From an uncultured Cellulomonas sp. (GTDB lineage Bacteria; Actinomycetota; Actinomycetes; Actinomycetales; Cellulomonadaceae), in the NCBI RefSeq assembly GCF_947494015.1, contig NZ_CANLTL010000009.1:1-64000 (forward strand): a stretch of DNA of 64,000 bases, given 5' to 3'. The notes under the pieces were generated by a model. The model made no database searches, was not told the DNA's origin, and saw only the letters and a program-made list of their open reading frames with translations. Shown here piece by piece: positions 40,506 to 50,955 of this stretch. A program made the position numbers and the translations under genes. Numbering within the stretch: the first letter of the stretch is position 1; every line of letters begins with the position of its first letter.

Positions 40506-42350
40506 ATGCTGCTGCGGATGTCGTCCCTGTTCGTGCGGACCCTGCGAGAGGACCCGGCGGACGCCGAGGTGGCGAGCCACCGCCTGCTGGTGCGCGCGGG
40601 CTACATCCGCCGGGCCGCGCCGGGCATCTACACGTGGCTGCCGCTGGGCCTGCGCGTGCTGCGCAAGGTCGAGGCCGTCGTCCGCGAGGAGATGGAGGCC
40701 GCCGGCGCGCAGGAGGTCCACTTCCCGGCACTGCTGCCCAAGGAGCCCTACGAGGCGACCGGCCGGTGGACCGAGTACGGCCCCAACCTGTTCCGGCTGC
40801 GGGACCGCAAGGGCGCCGACCTCCTGCTGGCCCCCACCCACGAGGAGCTGTTCACGCTGCTCGTCAAGGACCTGTACTCCTCGTACAAGGACCTGCCGCT
40901 GACCCTGTTCCAGATCCAGACCAAGTACCGCGACGAGGCCCGGCCGCGCGCGGGGCTCATCCGCGGCCGCGAGTTCGTGATGAAGGACGCGTACTCCTTC
41001 GACGTCGACGACGAGGGCCTGGACGCCTCGTACGCGAACCAGCGGGCCGCCTACCAGCGGGTCTTCCAGCGCCTCGGGCTGGAGTACGTCGTCGTCGCCG
41101 CGACCTCGGGCGCCATGGGCGGCTCACGCAGCGAGGAGTTCCTCAACCCCACGCAGATCGGCGAGGACACCTTCGTCCGGTCGGCCGGTGGCTACGCCGC
41201 CAACGTCGAGGCGGTCACGACCGTGGTCCCGCCCGCCGTGCCCTGGGACGACGCCCCGGCCGCGCACGTCGAGGACACCCCCGACACCCCGACCATCGAC
41301 AGCCTCGTCGCGGTCGCGAACGCGCGCTTCGCCCGGCCCGACCGCGAGTGGACCGCCGCGGACACGCTCAAGAACGTCGTGCTGGCCCTGGTGAGCCCGA
41401 CCGGGGAGCGCGAGCTGCTCGTCGTGGGGCTGCCCGGCGACCGCGAGGTGGACCTCAAGCGCCTCGAGGCCGCCGTCGCACCCGCCGAGGTCGAGACGGC
41501 CACCGAGGCCGACTTCGCCCGGCACCCCGAGCTCGTCCGGGGCTACATCGGCCCGGGCGTGCTCGGCGCGAACCGCGGGGTCGACGCCGACGGCGCCCCG
41601 CTCGGCGTGCGCTACCTGCTGGACCCGCGCGTGGTCCCCGGCACGCGGTGGATCACCGGCGCCGACGTCCCCGGCCGGCACGTGTTCGACCTCGTCGCCG
41701 GACGGGACTTCATCGCCGCCGGGCAGGACGGCGCCGAGAACACCGTCGAGGCCGCCGAGGTGCGCGCCGGTGACCCGGCGCCCGACGGCTCCGGTCCGCT
41801 CGAGCTCGCGCGCGGCATCGAGATCGGCCACATCTTCGCCCTGGGCCGCAAGTACGCCGACGCCCTCGGGCTGACCGTGCTGGACCGCAACGGCAAGTCC
41901 GTCGTGGTGACGATGGGCTCCTACGGGATCGGCGTGAGCCGGGTCATGGCGGCGCTGGCCGAGGCCAACCACGACGACGCCGGGCTCGCCTGGCCGGCCC
42001 AGGTGGCCCCCGCGCACGTGCACGTGGTCGCCACCGGCAAGGACCCGGCGGTGTTCGCCGCGGCGGAGTCGATCGCGACCACCCTGGCGGGTCGCGGCAC
42101 CGCGGTGCTCTACGACGACCGGCCCAAGGTCTCCCCGGGGGTCAAGTTCGCCGACGCCGAGCTGCTCGGCGTGCCGCTGCTCGTGGTCGTCGGGCGAGGC
42201 CTGGCCGACGGCGTCGTCGAGGTGCGCCCGCGGCGTGCGGGGCAGGCGGGGACCGGCGCGGAGCAGGTCCCCGTCGAGCGGGCCGCCGACCGCGTCGGCG
42301 AGCTCGTCGACGCGCTGCTCGCCGGCTCCGGTGGGTCTGAGCAGGCCTGA
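40506..42350 (+). CDS. proS: Prolyl-tRNA synthetase
   Basis: A 614-aa class II synthetase of the bacterial, long type. Motif 1 region and [16 protein letters not shown] occur at the N-terminus; motif 2 is [19 protein letters not shown]; an INS editing domain with YbaK-like sequence spans about 230-400; motif 3 is [15 protein letters not shown]. The anticodon-binding domain is at the C-terminus. ATG 40506 has leaderless TAGGCT; ATG 40518 is an alternative. Its last codons run into a 10-bp tandem repeat. Confidence 0.97.
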   Translation: MLLRMSSLFVRTLREDPADAEVASHRLLVRAGYIRRAAPGIYTWLPLGLRVLRKVEAVVREEMEAAGAQEVHFPALLPKEPYEATGRWTEYGPNLFRLRDRKGADLLLAPTHEELFTLLVKDLYSSYKDLPLTLFQIQTKYRDEARPRAGLIRGREFVMKDAYSFDVDDEGLDASYANQRAAYQRVFQRLGLEYVVVAATSGAMGGSRSEEFLNPTQIGEDTFVRSAGGYAANVEAVTTVVPPAVPWDDAPAAHVEDTPDTPTIDSLVAVANARFARPDREWTAADTLKNVVLALVSPTGERELLVVGLPGDREVDLKRLEAAVAPAEVETATEADFARHPELVRGYIGPGVLGANRGVDADGAPLGVRYLLDPRVVPGTRWITGADVPGRHVFDLVAGRDFIAAGQDGAENTVEAAEVRAGDPAPDGSGPLELARGIEIGHIFALGRKYADALGLTVLDRNGKSVVVTMGSYGIGVSRVMAALAEANHDDAGLAWPAQVAPAHVHVVATGKDPAVFAAAESIATTLAGRGTAVLYDDRPKVSPGVKFADAELLGVPLLVVVGRGLADGVVEVRPRRAGQAGTGAEQVPVERAADRVGELVDALLAGSGGSEQA

Positions 42351-42387
42351 GCGGTCCTGAGCAGGCCTGAGCAGGCCTGAGCAGGCC
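42337..42387 (+). repeat. Five 10-bp tandem units at the proS stop codon
   Basis: CTGAGCAGGC-type units begin in the last codons of proS (encoding SEQA-stop) and continue into the spacer. One copy is a variant (GCGGTC). It ends 29 bp before the converging lipoprotein gene. Confidence 0.9.
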
Positions 42388-42416
42388 CCGGGTCGGTCGC
42401 CGGGGCAGCGGCCGGG

Positions 42417-43505
42417 TCAGCCCTGCCCGCGCTCCGGCAGGCCCGGCAGTGCGGGCAGCGGCGCGCCCCAGGCGACCGCCTGCGCGGTCGCCTCCGCGAC
42501 GGCGTCCACGAACGCGACCCGGGCGTCCGGTCCGGCGGCGGCCACCAGGCCGGCGTAGTGGTCCGCGAGCGCGGTCTCGAGGCTCTGCGCCAGGTCCGCC
42601 GCCGTCGCGGCGTCGTCCAGGCCGTCCGGCAGTGCGTAGGCGACCCGCCGCGGGTCCAGTCCGGTGCCGTCGACGTCGGCGAGCTCCGCCCAGGTCTGCG
42701 CCCGGTCCCGGTGCACCGCGGCGCGGTCGCCCGCGCGGCTCCGCAGGTCGCCGTCGTGCTTGGCCGCCACCACCTCGAGCGCGTAGCCGGCCGCGTCCTC
42801 GCTGGCGATCAGCGCCTCGAGGTCGGCCGCACCGACGCCGTCGGGCACCGACTCGGGCAGGACCACCGCCGGTACGGGTGGGGCTTTCAGCCCGGCGGCG
42901 TCCGCCAGCCGAGCGGCGGACAGCAGCCGGTTCACCGCGATCGACCCGAGCAGCCGGGCGAGCGGGCCGTCGCCGATCGTGGCGGCGTCGGCACGAGCCG
43001 TCGCCGCGGCCTCGGTGAGGCGGTTCGCGAGCACCTCCGGCGCAGCGGCCGTGGGCTCGGGGGCGGGGGTGACGGCGTCCGGCGCGGGCGGTGTTCCGTC
43101 GGTGGTCCCGTCGGTCGCCGCGGCGTCGGAGCCCGCGCCGGGGTCGGCGTCGTCACCGGTCGTGGCCCCCTCGGGCTGGTCCAGGGCGCCCAGCGCGTCC
43201 AGGTGCACCTGCGCGTCGGACGCCGCCGCGGCGCGTGCCGCCGCCACCGCCTCGCCCGCAGGATCGGACGGCGGGGCGGCCGCGGGGTCACCGGCGGGTG
43301 CACCGGCCGCGGCGAGGACGTCGATCGCCACCGCGTCCGCCGACGCCCGCTGCCGCGCGGCCTCGCGGGCATCGGGGGTCGGTGCCGCGGGCGGCGGCGT
43401 CTCGAGGCGCAGGCCGCAGCCGGACACCAGCGCCAGCACGAGCACCAGCAGCACCGCGCCCGGCGCCCGGCGGGCATGCGCGGTCGGCGTGCGGGGGTGG
43501 CTCAT
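42417..43505 (-). CDS. DUF4439 ferritin-like lipoprotein
   Basis: 362 aa on the reverse strand. A lipoprotein signal (VLLVLVLALVSGC) gives lipidated Cys near residue 30. A long Ala/Pro/Asp low-complexity stretch (about 40-170) follows. The C-terminal all-helical domain has EALIASEDAAGYALEVVAAK and ALADHYAGLVAAA, matching the ferritin-like DUF4439. An alanine-rich gene in the same place next to rimP is known in mycobacteria. ATG 43505 has AGGA 9 nt upstream; ATG 43523 is an alternative. Function unknown. Confidence 0.83.
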   Translation of the reverse strand: MSHPRTPTAHARRAPGAVLLVLVLALVSGCGLRLETPPPAAPTPDAREAARQRASADAVAIDVLAAAGAPAGDPAAAPPSDPAGEAVAAARAAAASDAQVHLDALGALDQPEGATTGDDADPGAGSDAAATDGTTDGTPPAPDAVTPAPEPTAAAPEVLANRLTEAAATARADAATIGDGPLARLLGSIAVNRLLSAARLADAAGLKAPPVPAVVLPESVPDGVGAADLEALIASEDAAGYALEVVAAKHDGDLRSRAGDRAAVHRDRAQTWAELADVDGTGLDPRRVAYALPDGLDDAATAADLAQSLETALADHYAGLVAAAGPDARVAFVDAVAEATAQAVAWGAPLPALPGLPERGQG

Positions 43506-43547
43506 CGCCGGTGATCCTGCCATGCGTCCGGCTCCCTGCGACCTCGA

Positions 43548-43553
43548 TAGGCT
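43548..43553 (+). promoter_or_regulatory. -10 hexamer TAGGCT of the rimP-nusA operon
   Basis: TAGGCT precedes rimP by 79 nt, giving a leader of about 70 nt with AGGAG 6 nt before the ATG. Confidence 0.5.
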
Positions 43554-43632
43554 GTGGTCCCACAACACCACAGCGTCGATCTCGCACCGCGGTGCTGTGC
43601 GGTGTCCGTACCGGGGACGACAGGAGTGATCG

Positions 43633-44160
43633 ATGGTGGCGTCAGCCAGTACGCAGCGGGTCCGGGATGCTGCCGAGCCCGTGGTGAGCTCGGCGGGCCT
43701 GGTCCTGGAGGACGTCGAGGTGGGCCGCGCCGGCAAGCGCTCGGTGGTGCGGCTGGTGGTCGACCTCGACGAGGACGCCGTCGGCAGCCTCGACCTGGAC
43801 AGCCTCGCCGACGTCTCCCGCGACGTCGGCAGCGCGCTGGACGAGACCGACGCCGTCGCCGGCGAGTACACCCTCGAGGTGTCCACCCCAGGCACGTCCC
43901 GCCCGCTGACCGAGCGACGGCACTTCAAGCGCGCCCGCACGCGTCTGGTGCGGCTGACCCTGCGCGACGGCGGCGCCGCGTTCGGCCGCCTGCACGAGGT
44001 CGACGGCGACACCCTGGTGCTGACCCCGGTGGACCCCGCTCGTGGCCGGGACACCACGGGGGAGCCGACCCGGGTCGCGCTCGCCGACGTGGCGCGTGGC
44101 CTCGTCGAGGTCGAGCTGTCCCGGGTGACGAACGACGACGACATCGACGAAGAGGCCTGA
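43633..44160 (+). CDS. rimP: Ribosome maturation factor RimP
   Basis: A 175-aa 30S maturation factor. Its N-terminal alpha/beta domain has [22 protein letters not shown] and [17 protein letters not shown]; an SH3-like C-terminal domain follows. It opens the rimP-nusA-ylxR-infB-rbfA operon, with nusA starting 1 bp after its stop. Confidence 0.96.
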   Translation: MVASASTQRVRDAAEPVVSSAGLVLEDVEVGRAGKRSVVRLVVDLDEDAVGSLDLDSLADVSRDVGSALDETDAVAGEYTLEVSTPGTSRPLTERRHFKRARTRLVRLTLRDGGAAFGRLHEVDGDTLVLTPVDPARGRDTTGEPTRVALADVARGLVEVELSRVTNDDDIDEEA

Positions 44161-44161
44161 C

Positions 44162-45229
44162 ATGGACATCGACATGACGACGCTGCGGCTGCTGGAGCGT
44201 GAGCGCGACCTCAGCCTCGACGTCCTGGTCTCCGCGATCGAGCAGGCGCTGCTGTCCGCCTACCACCGCACACCGGGCGCCCGGGCCAAGGCCCGCGTCG
44301 AGGTGGACCGCAGGACCGGCCACGTCACGGTGTGGGCGACCGACCCGCCCGTGGTCGACGCCGACGGCGTCGCCGGGGACCCGGGCCCGGAGTACGACGA
44401 CACCCCCGAGGGGTTCGGCCGGATCGCCACCGCGACCGCCCGGCAGGTCATCGTCCAGCGCCTGCGCGACGCCGAGGACGACCAGATCCTGGGAGCGTTC
44501 CGCGGCAAGGAAGGCGAGATCCTCGGCGGCGTCATCCAGCAGGGGCGCGACCCGCGGGTCGTGCTGGTCGACGTCGGCGGGACGGAGGCCGTGCTGCCCG
44601 CGCACGAGCAGGTGCCCACCGAGAAGTACGTGCACGGCGAGCGTCTGCGCGCGTACGTGCTCGAGGTCACCCGCGGCCCCAAGGGGCCGTCGATCGTGCT
44701 GTCCCGCACCCACCCGCACCTCGTGCGCAAGCTGTTCGCGATGGAGGTCCCCGAGATCGCCGACGGGTCGGTCGAGATCACCGCGATCGCCCGCGAGGCC
44801 GGGCACCGCACCAAGATGGCAGTGCGTGCCAAGGTGCCCGGGCTGAACCCCAAGGGCGCCTGCATCGGCCCGATGGGGGCCCGCGTGCGCGCCGTCATGG
44901 CCGAGCTGCACGGGGAGAAGATCGACATCGTCGACCACAGCGACGACCCCGCCGAGATGGTGGCGCACGCGCTGTCGCCGTCGCGGGTGCTGTCGGTGGA
45001 GGTCGTGGACGCCGAGGCCCGCGCCGCCCGCGTCGTCGTGCCCGACTTCCAGCTGTCCCTGGCGATCGGCAAGGAGGGGCAGAACGCCCGGCTCGCCGCC
45101 AAGCTCACGGGCTGGCGGATCGACATCCGCTCCGACGCCGCCCCGGAGACCGCGACCGACGGCGGAGCCGACCGGGCGGGCCGGCCCGACCGGGGACCCT
45201 CCCGGGGTGGCGCTGGTCACCAGGGGTAA
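44162..45229 (+). CDS. nusA: Transcription termination/antitermination protein NusA
   Basis: A 355-aa RNA polymerase-binding factor. It has an N-terminal domain (1-125), an S1 domain (about 130-205; [18 protein letters not shown]) and two KH domains ([20 protein letters not shown] and [19 protein letters not shown]). It lacks the C-terminal acidic repeats of proteobacterial NusA, as is normal in actinobacteria. A short Gly/Arg/Asp tail ends the protein. Confidence 0.97.
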   Translation: MDIDMTTLRLLERERDLSLDVLVSAIEQALLSAYHRTPGARAKARVEVDRRTGHVTVWATDPPVVDADGVAGDPGPEYDDTPEGFGRIATATARQVIVQRLRDAEDDQILGAFRGKEGEILGGVIQQGRDPRVVLVDVGGTEAVLPAHEQVPTEKYVHGERLRAYVLEVTRGPKGPSIVLSRTHPHLVRKLFAMEVPEIADGSVEITAIAREAGHRTKMAVRAKVPGLNPKGACIGPMGARVRAVMAELHGEKIDIVDHSDDPAEMVAHALSPSRVLSVEVVDAEARAARVVVPDFQLSLAIGKEGQNARLAAKLTGWRIDIRSDAAPETATDGGADRAGRPDRGPSRGGAGHQG

Positions 45230-45235
45230 CGCCCG

Positions 45236-45643
45236 GTGGCCGGGGGCGGTAGAGTGGAGTCATCTGGGCCAGGCGCCCGGCAACCCCGATCACGCACCCC
45301 GGGCCTCGACACAGGTCCGGTGCGGACGTGCGTCGGGTGCCGGGGCACCGGGAACAGGTCCGACCTGCTCCGCGTGGTGGCGACCCGGGACGGCTCCACG
45401 GAGTCCGTGCTGGTGGTCGACACGGCGCGCAGCATGCCGGGCAGGGGTGCCTGGTTGCACCCCGACCGACGATGTCTCGAGCTGGCCGAACGCCGACGAG
45501 CGTTCCCCAGGTCCCTGCGTGTGCCGGGACCGGTGGATCTCCGTGCGGTGTCCGACCACCTCGAGGAGTCGGGGCAGGAGCACGACCTGGGTCAGGTCCC
45601 GGGCCGTGAGGCACGTCAACTGCGACATGGGAAGCGGGTCTGA
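45236..45643 (+). CDS. rnpM: YlxR family RNA-binding protein
   Basis: 135 aa if started at GTG 45236 (AGGGG 9 nt upstream). The conserved core begins at PVRTCVGCRGTGNRSDLLRVV, and RGAWLHPDRRCLELA completes the YlxR fold. The family binds RNase P RNA in Firmicutes (RnpM). TAGAGT at 45250-45255 could be a promoter inside the extension; in that case GTG 45320, directly at the core, would be the start. It lies between nusA and infB as usual. Confidence 0.88.
   Translation: MAGGGRVESSGPGARQPRSRTPGLDTGPVRTCVGCRGTGNRSDLLRVVATRDGSTESVLVVDTARSMPGRGAWLHPDRRCLELAERRRAFPRSLRVPGPVDLRAVSDHLEESGQEHDLGQVPGREARQLRHGKRV
45250..45255 (+). promoter_or_regulatory. Possible internal -10 TAGAGT before ylxR/infB
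   Basis: TAGAGT lies 21 nt after the nusA stop and would give a leader of about 58 nt to GTG 45320. It would allow ylxR-infB expression independent of rimP-nusA. Confidence 0.35.
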
Positions 45644-45658
45644 GAGCCGATGGCTGCC

Positions 45659-45700
45659 CGATGAGCACTGACCGATGAGTACCCAGCGATGAGTACCCAG
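45659..45700 (+). repeat. Three 14-bp tandem units upstream of infB
   Basis: CGATGAGCACTGAC is followed by two identical CGATGAGTACCCAG units, 45659-45700. The array lies in the 106-bp ylxR-infB spacer, 49 bp before the infB GTG. Confidence 0.9.
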
Positions 45701-45749
45701 CACTAACCACGGTCCGACCCTGTCCGGGCGGGCCGAGACAGGGAGAGTT

Positions 45750-48659
45750 GTGGCCAAGGTCCGCGTCTACGAGCTCGCGAAAGAGCTCGGTGTGGAAAGC
45801 AAGACCATCATGGGCAAGCTGACCGAGCTCGGTGAGTTCGTCCGCTCGGCGTCCTCGACCATCGAGCCGCCCGTCGTGCGCAAGCTGCGCGACCTGTACC
45901 CCGCCGGCGGTGGCTCGAACGGCACGTCCGCACCGGCGCAGGCGGCCCCCAAGCCGACCGCGGCGCCGTCCGCCCCGGCGACGCCCGCCCCCGCTGCTCC
46001 GTCGGCCCCGGCCGCCGCCGCCCCCGCTGCTCCGGCCGCCCCGGCACCGCAGGCACCTGCCGCCGCGGCACCGCAGGCCCCGGCGGCTGCGGCGCCTGCG
46101 ACGACCCCGGCCGCCTCGCCGGCTCCCGCCGCGTCGGCCGGCACCCCCGCGCCCGCAGCGCCCCGTCCGGCGGCCCCGCGTCCGGCGGCGCCTGCCCCGG
46201 CCGCCCCGGCGGCTCGGTCCTCGCGTCCGGGCAACAACCCGTTCGCACCCAGCCAGGGCATGCCGCGCGGCGGCGGCGCCAACCCCCGTCCCGGCGCCGG
46301 TGCGGGCTCGGGTACGGCCGGTGGCCCCCGTCCCGGCGGCCCCCGTCCCGGCAACAACCCGTTCGCGCCGAGCCAGGGCATGCCCCGGCCCGGTGACCGT
46401 CGCGCCGCCGACCCCGCGGCGGCGGCGTCGGCCGGAGCCCCGGCCGGCGCGGGTGAGCGCCCGGGCGGCCCCCGCCCCGGCGGTCCTCGTCCCGGTGCGC
46501 CGCGTCCCAACCCCGGCATGATGCCGGGCCGCTCCTCGAGCGGTGTCGGCCGTCCCGGTGAGCGTCCGGCCGCACCCGGCCGCGGTGGCCCCGGCGGGCG
46601 TCCCGGCGGCGGTGGCTTCGGCGGCCGTCCCGGTGGTGGCCCCGGCGGCGCACCCGGCGGTGGCGGCGGCTTCGCCGGCCGACCGGGCGGCGGCGGCCGA
46701 CCCGGTGGCGCCGGTCGCGGCTCCACCCAGGGCGCCTTCGGTCGTGCCGGTGGTCGCCCGGTCCGGGGACGCAAGTCCAAGCGGGCGAAGCGCCAGGAGT
46801 TCGAGCAGATGCAGGCGCCGTCGCTCGGCGGCGTGCAGGTCCCCCGTGGGGACGGCACGACGATCGTGCGGCTGCGGCACGGCTCGTCCCTGAACGACTT
46901 CGCCGACAAGATCGACGCGAACCCCGCCAGCCTGGTCACGGTGCTGTTCCACCTCGGTGAGATGGCGACCGCGACCCAGTCGCTCGACGAGGACACGTTC
47001 GGCACGCTCGCGAGCGAGCTGGGCTACCGCATCGAGATGGTCTCGGCCGAGGAGGAGGACCGCGAGCTGCTCGGGGCCTTCGACATCGACCTGGATGCCG
47101 AGCTCGCGGACGAGGACGACTCCCAGCTGGCGGCGCGTCCGCCGGTCGTGACCGTCATGGGTCACGTCGACCACGGGAAGACCAAGCTGCTCGACGCGAT
47201 CCGGAGCACCGACGTCGTCGCCGGCGAGGCCGGTGGCATCACCCAGCACATCGGTGCCTACCAGGTCCACACGACCCACGAGGGTCAGGACCGTGCGGTG
47301 ACGTTCATCGACACCCCGGGTCACGAGGCGTTCACCGCCATGCGTGCCCGTGGTGCCCAGGTCACCGACATCGCGATCCTCGTGGTCGCGGCCGACGACG
47401 GCGTGATGCCGCAGACCGTGGAGGCGCTCAACCACGCCCAGGCGGCCGGTGTGCCGATCGTGGTCGCGGTCAACAAGGTGGACAAGGAGGGGGCCAACCC
47501 CGCCAAGATCCGCCAGCAGCTCACCGAGTACAACCTGGTGGCCGAGGAGTACGGCGGCGAGACGATGTTCGTCGACATCTCCGCGCTCAAGCGCATGGGC
47601 ATCGACGACCTGCTCGAGGCCGTCCTGCTCACCGCAGACGCGGCGCTCGACCTGCGTGCCAACCCCGACAAGGACGCCCGCGGCGTCGCCGTCGAGGCCA
47701 ACCTGGACAAGGGCCGCGGCGCGGTCGCGACCGTCCTGGTCCAGTCCGGGACGCTGCGGGTCGGCGACGCGATCGTGGCCGGCACGGCCCACGGTCGGGT
47801 CCGGGCGATGTTCGACGAGCACGGCAACAACGTCACCGAGGCGGGACCGGCCCGTCCGGTGCTGGTGCTCGGCCTGGCGTCGGTGCCGAGCGCGGGTGAC
47901 ACCTTCCTGGTGGCCCCCGACGAGCGGACCGCGCGGCAGATCGCCGAGAAGCGCGAGGCCGCCGAGCGGGCCGCGCTGCTGGCCAAGCGTCGCAAGCGGA
48001 TCAGCCTCGAGGACTTCACCCAGGCGCTGCAGCAGGGCAAGGTCGAGACCCTCAACCTGGTCCTCAAGGGCGACGTGTCCGGTGCCGTCGAGGCGCTCGA
48101 GGACGCGCTGCTCAAGATCGACGTCGGCGACGAGGTGGACCTGCGCGTCATCCACCGCGGCGTGGGTGCGATCACGCAGAACGACGTCAACCTGGCGACG
48201 GTCGACAACGCGATCATCATCGGGTTCAACGTCAAGTACGCCGAGCGGGTCGAGGCGCTCGCCGAGCGTGAGGGTGTGGACGTCCGGTTCTACTCGGTCA
48301 TCTACCAGGCCATCGACGAGGTCGAGGCGGCGCTCAAGGGGATGCTCAAGCCGGAGTACGAGGAGGCCCAGCTCGGCACCGCCGAGGTGCGCGAGGTGTT
48401 CCGCTCCTCCAAGTTCGGCAACATCGCCGGGTCGCTGGTGCGGTCCGGGACGATCACCCGCAACAGCAAGGCGCGGGTGCTGCGCAACGGCGCCGTCATC
48501 GGGGACAACCTCACGGTGGAGTCGCTCAAGCGGTTCAAGGACGACGCCACCGAGGTCCGCGAGGGCTACGAGTGCGGTATCGGCCTGGGGTCGTTCAACA
48601 ACGTCGAGATCGGCGACGTCATCGAGACGTTCGAGATGCGGGTCAAGCCCCGCAGCTGA
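45750..48659 (+). CDS. infB: Translation initiation factor IF-2
   Basis: A 969-aa GTPase that brings initiator tRNA to the 30S subunit. The N-terminal IF2_N motif [18 protein letters not shown] (4-21) is followed by a Pro/Ala- then Gly/Arg-rich linker to about 350, containing two copies of [14 protein letters not shown]. The G domain has [10 protein letters not shown] (about 471), DTPGH and NKVD. C-terminal domains follow. GTG 45750 has GGGAGA upstream. The long low-complexity linker is typical of actinobacterial IF-2. Confidence 0.98.
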   Translation: MAKVRVYELAKELGVESKTIMGKLTELGEFVRSASSTIEPPVVRKLRDLYPAGGGSNGTSAPAQAAPKPTAAPSAPATPAPAAPSAPAAAAPAAPAAPAPQAPAAAAPQAPAAAAPATTPAASPAPAASAGTPAPAAPRPAAPRPAAPAPAAPAARSSRPGNNPFAPSQGMPRGGGANPRPGAGAGSGTAGGPRPGGPRPGNNPFAPSQGMPRPGDRRAADPAAAASAGAPAGAGERPGGPRPGGPRPGAPRPNPGMMPGRSSSGVGRPGERPAAPGRGGPGGRPGGGGFGGRPGGGPGGAPGGGGGFAGRPGGGGRPGGAGRGSTQGAFGRAGGRPVRGRKSKRAKRQEFEQMQAPSLGGVQVPRGDGTTIVRLRHGSSLNDFADKIDANPASLVTVLFHLGEMATATQSLDEDTFGTLASELGYRIEMVSAEEEDRELLGAFDIDLDAELADEDDSQLAARPPVVTVMGHVDHGKTKLLDAIRSTDVVAGEAGGITQHIGAYQVHTTHEGQDRAVTFIDTPGHEAFTAMRARGAQVTDIAILVVAADDGVMPQTVEALNHAQAAGVPIVVAVNKVDKEGANPAKIRQQLTEYNLVAEEYGGETMFVDISALKRMGIDDLLEAVLLTADAALDLRANPDKDARGVAVEANLDKGRGAVATVLVQSGTLRVGDAIVAGTAHGRVRAMFDEHGNNVTEAGPARPVLVLGLASVPSAGDTFLVAPDERTARQIAEKREAAERAALLAKRRKRISLEDFTQALQQGKVETLNLVLKGDVSGAVEALEDALLKIDVGDEVDLRVIHRGVGAITQNDVNLATVDNAIIIGFNVKYAERVEALAEREGVDVRFYSVIYQAIDEVEAALKGMLKPEYEEAQLGTAEVREVFRSSKFGNIAGSLVRSGTITRNSKARVLRNGAVIGDNLTVESLKRFKDDATEVREGYECGIGLGSFNNVEIGDVIETFEMRVKPRS

Positions 48660-48843
48660 TCAGATCGACCGGTCGGTCGTGCACCCGGGTGGGGCGCGCG
48701 GCCGGCCGTCCGGCGGGGCCGAGGGCGGACGTCGCCCTCGGCCCCGCCGCCGTCCCACCCACCCGCGCCCGCGCCACCCGCACCGGACGCGCCAGGCCCC
48801 CGCGACGCCCCGCGTCGGCGGGGACACAGGAGAGGAGCCCGCC

Positions 48844-49284
48844 ATGGCGGATCCCGCACGCGCCCGGAAGCTCGCCGACCGGATCCAGCAGATCGTCGCG
48901 CACCTGCTCGACACCCGGGTCAAGGACCCGCGGCTGGGCTTCGTGACCATCACCGACGTCAAGGTCACCGGCGACCTGCAGCACGCGTCGGTCTTCTACA
49001 CCGTCCTGGGGGACGAGGAGGCCCGCGCCGGCACCGCCGCGGCGCTCGAGAGCGCCAAGGGGCTGCTGCGGTCGGAGGTCGGCAAGCAGACCGGCATCCG
49101 CCTGACCCCGTCGCTGGACTTCTTCCTCGACGCCGTCCCGGAGACCGCCGCACAGCTCGACGCCGCCCTCCAGGAGGCGGCCCGCCGGGACGCCGAGGTC
49201 GCGGCACTCGCCGCCCGCGCGGCGTACGCGGGCGAGGCCGACCCGTACCGCAAGCCCGAGCCCGCGGACGACGAGCCGGCCTGA
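48844..49284 (+). CDS. rbfA: Ribosome-binding factor A
   Basis: A 146-aa 30S maturation factor with a KH-like fold: [40 protein letters not shown], and a C-terminal acidic tail. GGAGAGGAG precedes ATG 48844. It ends the rimP-rbfA operon. The usual actinobacterial neighbour nrnA (DHH phosphoesterase) does not follow. Confidence 0.96.
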   Translation: MADPARARKLADRIQQIVAHLLDTRVKDPRLGFVTITDVKVTGDLQHASVFYTVLGDEEARAGTAAALESAKGLLRSEVGKQTGIRLTPSLDFFLDAVPETAAQLDAALQEAARRDAEVAALAARAAYAGEADPYRKPEPADDEPA

Positions 49285-49414
49285 CCGGCCGCCGACCGGC
49301 GCGCCCCCACCCGCGTCCGGCCGCTTCCGGTCGGGGCGGGCCGGTGGTGGAATGTCCCCGCGGGGGGCCGCCGCCGGGCGCGCGCGCCCGCGGCGCCGTC
49401 ACCGGGAGCCGTGC

Positions 49415-50281
49415 ATGGTCGAGCCCGTCGCCTTCACGCGACGCCCCACCCCGGGCGTCCGGGTGCTGCTGCTGGCGTTCTGCTGCCTGACGGCCGCCGC
49501 GGTGGTCTCGCTGGTCGGGCTCGCCGCCCGCACCGACGAGACCTTCGCGTGGACCATCGAGCCGCCGGTCACCGCGGCCTTCCTCGGGTCGGGCTACGCC
49601 GCCGGTCTGGTGCTGAGCGCGCTGTCCTTGCGCGCGGACGACTGGGCCGTCGTGCGGGTCCCCTTCGTCACCGTGCTCGTGTTCACCTGGCTCACCGCGG
49701 CGGCGACGTTCGTGCACCTGGACCGCCTGCACATGCGCGCACCCGGCAGCGGGCCGGTCGCCGAGCCGGCCGCCTGGCTGTGGCTGGTGGTGTACGTCGC
49801 GATCCCGGTCGGCATGGCCGTGCTGCTCACCCGGCAGGGCAGCCGCCGTGCCGCCCGCCCGCCCGCGGTGACGACGCCGCGGCCGCTGACGGCGGCGCTC
49901 GTCGTCCAGGGGGCCGTGCTGCTCCTCGTCGGTGCTGCGCTGTTCGTCGTCCCGGCGTCCGCCGAGGTGCTGTGGCCGTGGACGCTGACCCCGTTCACGG
50001 CCCGGGTCGTGGCCGCCTGGTTGCTGGCCTTCGCGGTCGCCGTCGCCCTCGCCGTCGCCGACGGCGACCTCCGGCGGCTGCGCGTCGCCACCGTCGCCTA
50101 CACCGCGTTCGGGGCGTTCCAGCTGGTGACCCTGGTCCGGTTCCGGGGCACGGTGGAGTGGGCCCGGGCCCCGGCGTGGGTGCTCGTCGCGATGCTGGTC
50201 GCCGTGGTCGTGACGGGCGCGGTCGGCTGGGCGCTGGGCGGCCGCGGCGCCGCGGCCGGTGCGCGCGGGCGGCGGTCCTGA
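49415..50281 (+). CDS. Polytopic membrane protein, unrecognised
   Basis: A 288-aa protein with about eight hydrophobic segments (residues ~14-36, 47-68, 75-97, 110-135, 150-180, 185-205, 215-235, 240-265) and short basic loops. No motif that I can assign to an enzyme or transporter family. ATG 49415 has GGGAG 7 nt upstream; the frame is open upstream to ATG 49352, with a basic, non-conserved-looking extension. It lies after rbfA at the start of the accessory block. It could be a DUF-type integral membrane protein. Confidence 0.7.
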   Translation: MVEPVAFTRRPTPGVRVLLLAFCCLTAAAVVSLVGLAARTDETFAWTIEPPVTAAFLGSGYAAGLVLSALSLRADDWAVVRVPFVTVLVFTWLTAAATFVHLDRLHMRAPGSGPVAEPAAWLWLVVYVAIPVGMAVLLTRQGSRRAARPPAVTTPRPLTAALVVQGAVLLLVGAALFVVPASAEVLWPWTLTPFTARVVAAWLLAFAVAVALAVADGDLRRLRVATVAYTAFGAFQLVTLVRFRGTVEWARAPAWVLVAMLVAVVVTGAVGWALGGRGAAAGARGRRS

Positions 50282-50316
50282 CCGGTCGCCCACGCGCCGG
50301 CGACGGTGCGACCCGG

Positions 50317-50790
50317 TCAGCCTCGGCGCGGCCCGGCGGCCAGCCACCGGGCGAGACCCTGCTCGCCGCGGCGCGCGGCGCGGTCGTGGCTCCAGCGGAA
50401 CGCCGGCGTGGCGACCGGTGCCAGCAGCCGCATCCACCGCCGCGTCGGCGCCACCTCCCACTCCTGGTCGACGCGGACACCGCCCGGCTCGGGGACGAGC
50501 TCCCACCGTCCGGTCCCGGCGAGCTGGCCGGCGACGTCGACCACGACCAGCCGGGGCGGCTCCGCCTGCGTGATGCGGGTCCACACCGCGAGCCGGTAGC
50601 CCAGCGGGGCCCGCAGCCGGTAGCGGGACCGGCGCCCCACGCCGTCGTCGTCCCCGGTCTCCACGACCTGCGCGCTCTGCACCGCGGGCCACCAGGACGG
50701 CCACTGCTCGGGGTGCTCGACGACGGCGTCCCACGCGTCCTGCGCGGTCCCGGGCAGGTGCCAGGAGGACACGAAGCGGAGGGCGGGCAC
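50317..50790 (-). CDS. SRPBCC (polyketide cyclase-like) protein
   Basis: 157 aa on the reverse strand. The sequence (PALRFVSSWHLPGTAQDAWD, HPEQWPSWWPAVQSAQVVE, GRWELVPEPGGVRVDQEW) fits the START/SRPBCC hydrophobic-cavity fold that binds lipids or hydrophobic metabolites. The start is GTG 50790 with GGGAG 6 nt upstream. It stands alone, divergent from the flavoprotein gene. The ligand is unknown. Confidence 0.82.
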   Translation of the reverse strand: MPALRFVSSWHLPGTAQDAWDAVVEHPEQWPSWWPAVQSAQVVETGDDDGVGRRSRYRLRAPLGYRLAVWTRITQAEPPRLVVVDVAGQLAGTGRWELVPEPGGVRVDQEWEVAPTRRWMRLLAPVATPAFRWSHDRAARRGEQGLARWLAAGPRRG

Positions 50791-50955
50791 CACACGCTCC
50801 CGGGGGTGAGAGGGGCGAGAGGGGTGGGACGGGTCGGTGGGTCGGCCGGGTGGGGCGCGGGTGCGCCCGGGCGGACGCGGGACCATTCCAGCACCGCGAC
50901 CGCCTCCGCGAGAACCCCTTGACCACCCCCCGGGGCGGGCGTACACAGAGGTCTC

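Noticed and set aside
39545-40507. Longer glycosylase starting at 40507
   Set aside because: Catalytic Pro must be residue 2 after Met removal, which fixes the start at 40432.
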